Assembly: GCA_002964805.2 (NCBI GenBank)
Contig: PUDQ02000024.1
Coordinates: forward strand, 434,001-498,000
Direction: 5' to 3'
Source of the DNA: Trametes villosa
Taxonomy: Eukaryota > Basidiomycota > Agaricomycetes > Polyporales > Polyporaceae
Length of the DNA: 64,000 nt
The notes beneath the pieces are model-generated. The model was given only the letters and a program-made list of their open reading frames with translations, was not told the DNA's origin and did not search any database. The position numbers and the translations under genes were made by a program. Position 1 is the stretch's first letter. Every line of letters begins with the position of its first letter. This document shows positions 57,527-64,000 of this stretch, piece by piece.

Positions 57527-59110
57527 ATGGGCGACTCCGCAACGCTCACCTCCGTGCTCGAGTCGCAGGCCTCGCTCCTGCAAGAAGCCGCGCTCGCGCT
57601 CCCGCACCAGTTCTCCCACTGCACCTACTCGCTCGGGCACATCCGCCAGGCCGTCTACCTCTGCCTCACCTGCGCCCGCGCCGCGCCGCCCTCCGCCTCG
57701 CCGCGCGGGATCTGCTCCGCGTGCTCGATCGCGTGCCACACCGAGCACGAGCAGCTCGAGCTCTTCCCGAAGCGCGCCTTCCGCTGCGACTGCCCCACGC
57801 GCGCGCTCGCGCACCCGTGCACGCTCCACCCCAGTACTGCGGCGGAGGGGGAGGGGGAGGAGCCGAACGCGCAGAACGCGTACGGGCGCAACTTTGAGGG
57901 CGTGTTCTGCAGATGCGGGCGGCCGTATGACGCGGAGAAGGAGAGGGAGACGATGATCCAGTGCCTTGCCTGTGAGGTGCGCCCGTCCGCGCCTTGCGAT
58001 GTCTGTGCTCACTGTCGCCTCATGTGTGCTGTAGGACTGGTTCCACGAGTCGTGTCTGAACCTGCGCGAGCGCCCAACGTCGCGCGAGCCCACCCCGGCC
58101 GCAGAGCCTGCGGGAGATGACGGCGCGTCGGACGCGTCGTCGTCTGGGCTCCCCCCGCCGCTCATAAGTGCGGACGACTACGACGTGCTCGTGTGCGGGG
58201 AGTGCGTGCGGATGATCGACGCTGTCCGGCGCGTTGCGGGCACGCCGGGAGCCATGATGGTCGTACGTTCTACCAACGACGAGCCGTGGTGTGTTGTTGG
58301 GCAGGAAGAGCCCAAGGACGCCGCTCAAGTCGACATAGGGAACACAGATGAGAAGCCTACGGCGGAACTCGCGGATGCCCCAGTTGCGGGCGAGAAGCGC
58401 GAACGGTCACCTACGAAGGACGGGGAACCTGAAGCAAAGAGGGCGCGCGTATCGCCAGAGGCGGAAGCCTCGTCGCCGGCGCCATGCCTAGCACCTCCTC
58501 AGGATCCCCGGATTGCCCGCATACTATCTAGTACTCCGGAGGATACATCTAGCAGCGGCGCACTGGCCCCGGGACCCGAGACTCCGGAGAAATACTTCGG
58601 GTCTGGGGACGTCTTTCTCACCGAAGGCTGGCGCGAGCGATGGTGCCGCTGCCAGAACGTGAGTTATGCATAGTCTGTCTGAAACAGTGCGCTTAAATAG
58701 TATTCTACAGTGCCTCCCGTCGCTACAATCCCATCCCTTCTTGTTGGAAGAGGAGGAGACATACGAACCGCCAGAGGATCCAGATTCCGGTATGTTTACT
58801 CATGCTGCGTCTGCAGCTTAAAAACTCACGCGGAGCTGTCGTAGGGCTGTCACTGGAAGAACTCGGGATGCGCGCGCTGCAGCGGCTTCCCCGCGAGAAG
58901 GCATTGGATGGCATCATGGCGTTCAATGCCATGCGGTGCGTAGTTTTCCTCCCAGCGTCCCAGAGCGTCGCACGCTCAACCACATTCTGCAGAGACGATC
59001 TTATGAAACACCTCCGTCCGTTCGCAGAGCGAGGCGAAGAGGTCAAGGAGGCGGATATCCGGGCCTTCTTCGACGAGCGCATCCAGCAGATCCAGTCGAA
59101 ACGGCGTTGA
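57527..59110 (+). CDS. UBR-box and PHD-finger protein, UBR7-like
   Basis: Putative N-recognin-type E3 that in animals and plants acts on histone H2B or chromatin. Exons 57527-57976, 58035-58658, 58711-58789, 58845-58935 and 58993-59110 give 453 residues (human UBR7 is 425). UBR-type zinc finger at residues about 30-105 (CTYSLGHIRQAVYLCLTC, GICSACSIACHTEHEQLELF, RAFRCDCPTRA, PCTLHP). PHD-type finger follows (FCRCGRPYDAEKERETMIQC, LACEDWFHESCLNL, VLVCGECV), split by the first intron exactly between LACE and DWFH. A disordered acidic/basic linker has KRERSPTKDGEPEAKRARVS, a likely nuclear signal. The C-terminal part has a Cys pair (WCRCQNCLPSL) and EPPEDPDSG, as in the family. Confident family call; activity untested. 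Confidence 0.9.
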
Positions 59111-59645
59111 CTCCCGTGGCAAACTCCTCATTCCCGCCCGTCGTGTATTTTGGCCTCGTGTCAAGTCGTCCTGTACTATATAAGGCTATTGGAACTACTC
59201 AACGCCCCCCGGATGCGCGCGCCCGCGACGAGTGTAGAAGCCCGGGTGCTTGGTGTGTCTATTTGCGACCAGCGTCGGCGGACCCTCGTACGGCACGCCG
59301 GAACGGGTCGGGCTCCTCGATGTCGCATGAAATGCCATACTCTCCCGCGCTCTCTGCATTCGACGCCGCCTGAAGCAGCGCATGGTCGAGCAACCCCCAG
59401 GACCCAGCCCGAGGGTATGGAGCATGCGCGCTGCCGAGGGGGCAGCCGAGAGGGCGCGCAGAGGAGGCCCGAGCGCGCGAAAGTGGCGAAACACGCGGAT
59501 GTCACGGGACGCGCGGGGCACGTGACCCGAGTTGTTGATCGTGAATGGGAGGAGGGTTCAGTTGCAGCCACGGCCAGTCGCCTCTTGTCCCCCGACCGCT
59601 ACCATCCCCTCCCTATCCCGCCCCTCGCCCCGCTCGCTCCCCACG
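59111..59645. other. Intergenic, promoter of the HMGN/H1-like gene
   Basis: No gene is seen. A tatataag motif near 59178 is followed 470 bp later by the next start codon. The last 70 bp is C-rich, a typical leader. Confidence 0.4.
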
Positions 59646-60351
59646 ATGCCCAGAAAGGCTGCCGCCCCCGCCGACGCTGGCGAGCCCCGCCGCTCGTCCC
59701 GCATCAAGGACCAGCCCAAGCCCGAGCCCGCCCCGAAGAAGGCCCCCGCCAAGCCGCGCTCCACGAAGAAGGTAAAGGAGCCCGCGGCCGAGGGCGACGA
59801 GAAACCGAAGTCCACCAAGGGCCGCAAGCGCACCGCTGCTGACAAGGACGCCGAGGACGGCGCGCCCGCCGCGAACGGCGACGAGCCCCCTGCTAAGAAG
59901 GTGCTGGTGTCCCCCCTCGTCGTATTACACCGCATTGACCCAAAATCACGCAGGCAAAGCCCGCCTCTAAGGCTGCTGCAAAGCCCGCGAGCAAGGCCGC
60001 GGGCACCGCGTCCAAGCCTGCATCTAAGGCGTCGCGCGCAGGCTCCGCGAAGCCCGCGTCCCGGGCGGCCAGTGCTAAGCCCGCGTCGCGTGCATCCGCA
60101 AAGCCTGCATCCTCGGCGGCCAAGAAGCCTGCCTCCCGCGCTGGGTCCAAGAAGCCCGCGTCCAAGGTACCACGTCTCGCGATCCTCGAGGACGACCCGG
60201 GAGTGCTTATCGCCCCCCGCTCTAGGTTGGCGCCGCGGAGAAGGAGAACGACGCCGCTCCCGCGCCCGAGACGATCGCGGAGGAGCCCGAGGAAGAGGCC
60301 GCCGCCGAAGCCGCCGTCACCGCGGATGACGGCAAGGACGCAGAGGCGTAA
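59646..60351 (+). CDS. Small Lys/Ala/Pro-rich chromatin-type protein (HMGN/linker-histone-tail-like)
   Basis: Exons 59646-59900, 59954-60166 and 60226-60351 give 197 residues. The N-terminus carries GEPRRSSRIKDQPKPEPAPK, reminiscent of the RRSxR nucleosome-binding core of HMGN proteins. The middle exon is almost entirely AKPASKA-type repeats (AKPASKAAAKPASKAAGTAS, and so on) like linker histone H1 tails. The last exon is acidic (EEPEEEAAAEAAV). There is no globular H1 domain. A basic middle with acidic tail suggests a DNA- or nucleosome-binding architectural protein (inference). The first ATG after the C-rich leader was taken as start. Confidence 0.72.
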
Positions 60352-61215
60352 CGGACCCGGTCAGTCGTGTGCCCGCCCTCCCCCGCCGCGCGCGCAAGTG
60401 CTCATGCTCATGACGTGGCCCGAAGACGCGAACGCGAGCCCGCGCCTGCGGGCAATTATGCACCCCCTCTTCCTCTCTCCTGCTGTCGCCGCCTCGCTTT
60501 TTATCTCTTCTATTTAAACTACCCGCCCCGACCGGACCCCGCCCGCCCGTGCGATTTCGCCCGATCCCCCCTCCCTCTCCTCTTCCTCCTCCCCCCTGCT
60601 CTCGCTCTCCCTGGAGTTCCGCGGACTCTTTCCCTGCCCCTCGCGCTGCCAGGCTCGGTCGGCGCGGTGTCGCCTGTACATACGTCTTCCCGCGCGCTGT
60701 ATCGCTCCCCTTCCGCTTCTGTCTCGGCCCTTCACTCTGCGTCTGTGCGTCGTGCTGTCGTCGAATGCTGCCGCCTGTCTCAGCTGCTCTCGTCCGGCTC
60801 GTGTGCATGTACCGGCGCTGTTAGATTACTAGTGTTGTTTTACTTTTTCCGCCCTGTGTGTACGAATGAAGCAGTTTTCCCTCTTGACTGAACCCGCGTG
60901 CGGAATTGTTTCGCTCTTGGTATGGCTTTCTGCATTGCGATCAGCCGCTTGGCCGTGCAGACTGTTCTGTGGATTCAGGAGAACTGAGTTGACGTGTGGA
61001 TGTCGACTTTCCGGCCTCACACAAAATGGTGTAACGTCGATGTCATTGAATCTAAGAAACAGCGTGCGGGTCCGTGAGGTATACAAGTACAACATGCGAA
61101 ACAGTCGTGGAAAGTCGTGGAGAGATGGAGAGTACATGCTACGAAAGCGGTGTGCAGAGCGATGATTCGGATGCAGTAGTGCGCAGGGTTCAGCTTCGTT
61201 CGTCGACACGAACGT
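60352..61215. other. Intergenic between convergent genes
   Basis: 3' flanks of the HMGN/H1-like gene and POL2. It includes a C/T-rich stretch at about 60520-60620. No gene is seen. Confidence 0.5.
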
Positions 61216-64000
61216 CTACCAGTTGTTGAGAAGCGTCTGGGCGACCTCCTGCAAAACACATCATGTCAGACCCAACTCCAACCAGACGTCAGAGAGAAAG
61301 CCGTACCCTCAAGCGACCCATGTTGTGCGCAAGCGCCACGTTCACGATCGTGCGCAGCTTCCGCTTCACCTCCGCCTTGTTCATCGTGAGCTGGTAGTTG
61401 CCCGAGCACCCGCAGTGCTTCGACACGTTGTCCGCCCGCACCTGCGAGCACCGCCCGCACCGCAGGTCCTGCTGCGCAAAGCGCCGCTCCAAGTCGCCCA
61501 CGACGCGCACCAGCGCGAACTCGACCGCCGTCCGGTCGTACTCGCACCCGCACCGCGCGCACAGCCAGCGCGAGGGCTCGCGCGCGGACGGCAGCAGCGC
61601 GGGGTCGCGGCAGAAGTCGAAGTCGCGCGCGGCGTCGCAGTGCTGGCACGGCACCCCCGCGAGCTTGAGCGGCTCGCAGGGATTCTGGAACGCGGCCTCG
61701 GCGGCGAACTCGCGCACGCCGACGAGCTCGAGCAGGTTGCGCTTGAGGAGGCCGACCTCGAGCGTGTGCTCGCGCGCGAGCGCGAACACCGCGCACGCGG
61801 CCTTGGCGAACTCGAGCCCCGGGTTCGTGAGGTGCAGGTGCGAGCCGGGCAGCACGGGGAACTCCCACTGCGCGAGCGCGCTGCTGTCCTCGCTCGTGAG
61901 CGCGTCGCGGTGCCGGTCGAGGATCGCGCCGAGCATGCGGAGCGTGCGCCGGATGAGCTTGCGCGAGATGAACTCGCGGCAGGCGGAGATCTCGTTCGCC
62001 TTCGTCACGTCCTGCTGGGTCGCGTCCGGGGCGGCGTTCTGGAGCGCACGTAGAGGAACGCGGGCCGCTCCTTTGCACTTCTGCGATGTGCGGAAGAACT
62101 CGACGAGGAAGTAACGGATGAGGGCGCGGAAGTCAGATTGGACCGCAGGTGGCAGGAAGGATTGGATGTTCCAGCGCATCTCGATGGCGAGCTCTTCTGG
62201 GGGCTCGATGGCAAGGGGATTCTCACAGACGACAGCGCCGTAGTTGGCCTCGTCCATGAAGATGAGGAAGTCGTAGAACCGCTCGGTGTGCAGGTAGACG
62301 TGCTGGAAGAGCTCGTGGGAGGTGACGGCGGTAGTGATGTATGTCGCGTAAGCGTGTGCCGTCCCGGGTGGTTTGGACGTGACGAGGAGGATGCGACTTA
62401 GGTCTGCATAGACGACGTGGGATCCCAGACGCTTGAACTCGGCGAGCATTTGGATAAACGTCTTGCGCATGAGCCCGTGGACGAAACGGTGGATGCTAGT
62501 GTCGTACATATGCGACGCCGTTGAGCTGATCCATCGCCAGAAGTGGTCGAGCACGGTCGTCGCCGGGCTCTGGAAGTTGCCCTGAATCTTGTCCAACATC
62601 CAGGTCTTCACGAGCGACTTGAGGATACTGAACGCCAGTGGCGAGACGTTGGACTCGCCCAGTGTGAGGTCCTGCATGGCGTCGCCCTTGGAGTACTCGT
62701 CGAGGGTGCGCGATGCGTCGAAGGCCGTTGCACCACCGCTGCCTTCGAGCTCATTGACGATGACCGAGTGGAGCACAGCGTCTACCGCGAGGTTGCGCAC
62801 TGTGACTTCCAGACAGACGTTGGAGTAGCACCCCGGGGACATGAACTCGGTCTTGGCCAGCTCCTCCTGTGGACGGTTGTCTTCCTCGATACCACCAAGA
62901 TCCGGTCGGTCCCCAGGAGACCACCAGAGGACGACGTCCTGACTCGTCAACCGTCGGGCGAACTCGATGTCGGCCAGAAGGAGCGGCTTGTCCCCTTCGA
63001 TATGACCGACAGGGACGTCATAGTAGTCCGCCTGCGCCATAGCCGTATCCAACCATTTGCCGAGAGACAGGTAGCGGCTGACGAGCTTCTGCGCGACGCT
63101 GGTCTGCCACGGGAAGACGTCGAGCGAATGTGCGGACTTGGTCTTGTTCATCGACAGCACCGGGAACTTCGACATCTTCGGGGTGTGCATGTCGAAGTAG
63201 CTCTGGTCCTTGCTCGAGGAGACCACCACGATGAACGAGCGGTTCTCGACGAGGCCAAGCTCGCGGGAGATCGCCTTGAGCGCAGTTGCGTCGTTTCCAT
63301 GGTAGGTTGAGGTGAACTGGAGGTCCTCTGGGTAGGTGTAGGAGATGTATGGGCCGGTATTTGATTGACCAAGGAGCTTCTCGTACAGCTCGCTGAGACG
63401 GGGGATCGGTTGGCGGCGTGTGGCAGGATCGACGACGTGAAGCTTGACGGCCTCGCCCGGAATGAAGAGCGCGAAGACATGGACGGGGGCGTTGTTCGAG
63501 CAGGCGTGGTAGAGGAAGATATACTTCCCGTCGCTGCCTTGGTCAAGGTATTTCCGCTTGGACTCTGAGGGTTTGGAGCGGCTTAGCTGTTGGAGGTCGA
63601 ACCCGACGGTCTCCGCGCGGTTCAGGGTGACGGTCTTGTCTTCATTGAAGCACGTTTTCCCGAGCTTCAAGATGGAACGCATGATGAGGGGTAACTACAG
63701 AAGTGTTTCAAAACGGCTGGTCGCATGAAATATTGACCGCGAGGGCCTACCTGGAGCTCGTAGACGCCATCGACGTTGGGGTCATTGGTGATGTCGATGA
63801 AGTGTTCTTGGCCATCCACGTAGAGATCTTCACGGACAGTGATCTTGTACAGGTTGACGCACTGCCGGTCGCGAGGCAAGCTCCGGACGACCTTCTCGCA
63901 TTGATACAGCTCGTGATTGAACTGGTCCTCCTTCGGCGGTGTTCGCAGGTGCATGTAGAACTCGCGCGGGATGCGCAATGGCACCGCCGAAAGCGTCCCG
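61216..64000 (-). CDS. POL2: DNA polymerase epsilon catalytic subunit, C-terminal half (5' part outside the window)
   Basis: Leading-strand replicative polymerase. Visible exons, all in frame: beyond 64000 to 63751, 63694-61307 and 61248-61216, about 890 residues. This is the non-catalytic C-terminal half needed for viability and for binding Dpb2. Sequence fits: RIPREFYMHLRTPPKEDQF, LIMRSILKLGKTCFNEDKTV, VVLWWSPGDRPDLGG, SPGCYSNVCLEVTVRNLAVD, FLIFMDEANYGAVVCENPLA, FLVEFFRTSQKCKG. Both C-terminal cysteine clusters are complete: CysA as GVPCQHCDAARDFDFC with LCARCGCEYD, and CysB as LRCGRCSQVR with SKHCGCSG. The last exon encodes only EVAQTLLNNW. The polymerase and exonuclease domains lie to the right of the window. 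Confidence 0.95.

Overview
The window is nuclear DNA of a basidiomycete fungus, most likely an Agaricomycete (inference). The evidence is high GC, dense intron-rich genes with 45-75 bp GT-AG introns, fungal-type DPM1 with a C-terminal membrane anchor, HET and F-box genes, and a mushroom-style perilipin-like relic. All gene models were built by hand from reading frames and splice signals. Every multi-exon model given closes in frame.

Left third (1-21 kb): the 3' end of a Ser/Pro-rich protein; a divergent secretory pair (SEC61 beta on minus, a VAMP7-like R-SNARE on plus); a perilipin-like pseudogene; two minus-strand genes (a leucine-rich hypothetical and an F-box protein); a decayed second copy of the R-SNARE on a segmental duplication; a 1000-residue RING/coiled-coil protein; an SCT1/GPT2-type glycerol-3-phosphate acyltransferase; ribosomal protein uS11 (RPS14); and dolichol-phosphate mannosyltransferase DPM1.

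Middle (21-45 kb): a 4.4 kb gene-poor stretch, then a second F-box-like gene. After it come three paralogous seven-bladed beta-propeller lactonase-like genes. Copies 2 and 3 point away from each other and are each followed by a copy, in matching mirror orientation, of an unusual CTCTGG-rich dispersed repeat. The whole is a large inverted duplication around a unique centre holding ribosomal protein eL24 and the microtubule bundler ASE1/PRC1. Glucosamine-6-phosphate N-acetyltransferase (GNA1) lies just outside.

Right third (46-64 kb): a HET-domain protein, a short-chain dehydrogenase, a medium-chain (toxD-like) oxidoreductase, a Kre9/Knh1-like wall protein, a stand-alone HyuB (5-oxoprolinase C-half) protein, a UBR7-like UBR-box/PHD protein, a small Lys/Ala-rich HMGN/H1-like protein, and the C-terminal half of DNA polymerase epsilon (POL2), which runs off the right edge.

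Most genes are unrelated housekeeping functions. The accessory material is the duplicated R-SNARE segment, the lactonase inverted duplication with its repeat, the HET/SDR/MDR stretch and the isolated HyuB. Recurrent gene-structure oddities are start codons alone on their own exon (SEC61B, RPS14, RPL24), 8-nt and 13-nt micro-exons, and a possible GC-AG intron.
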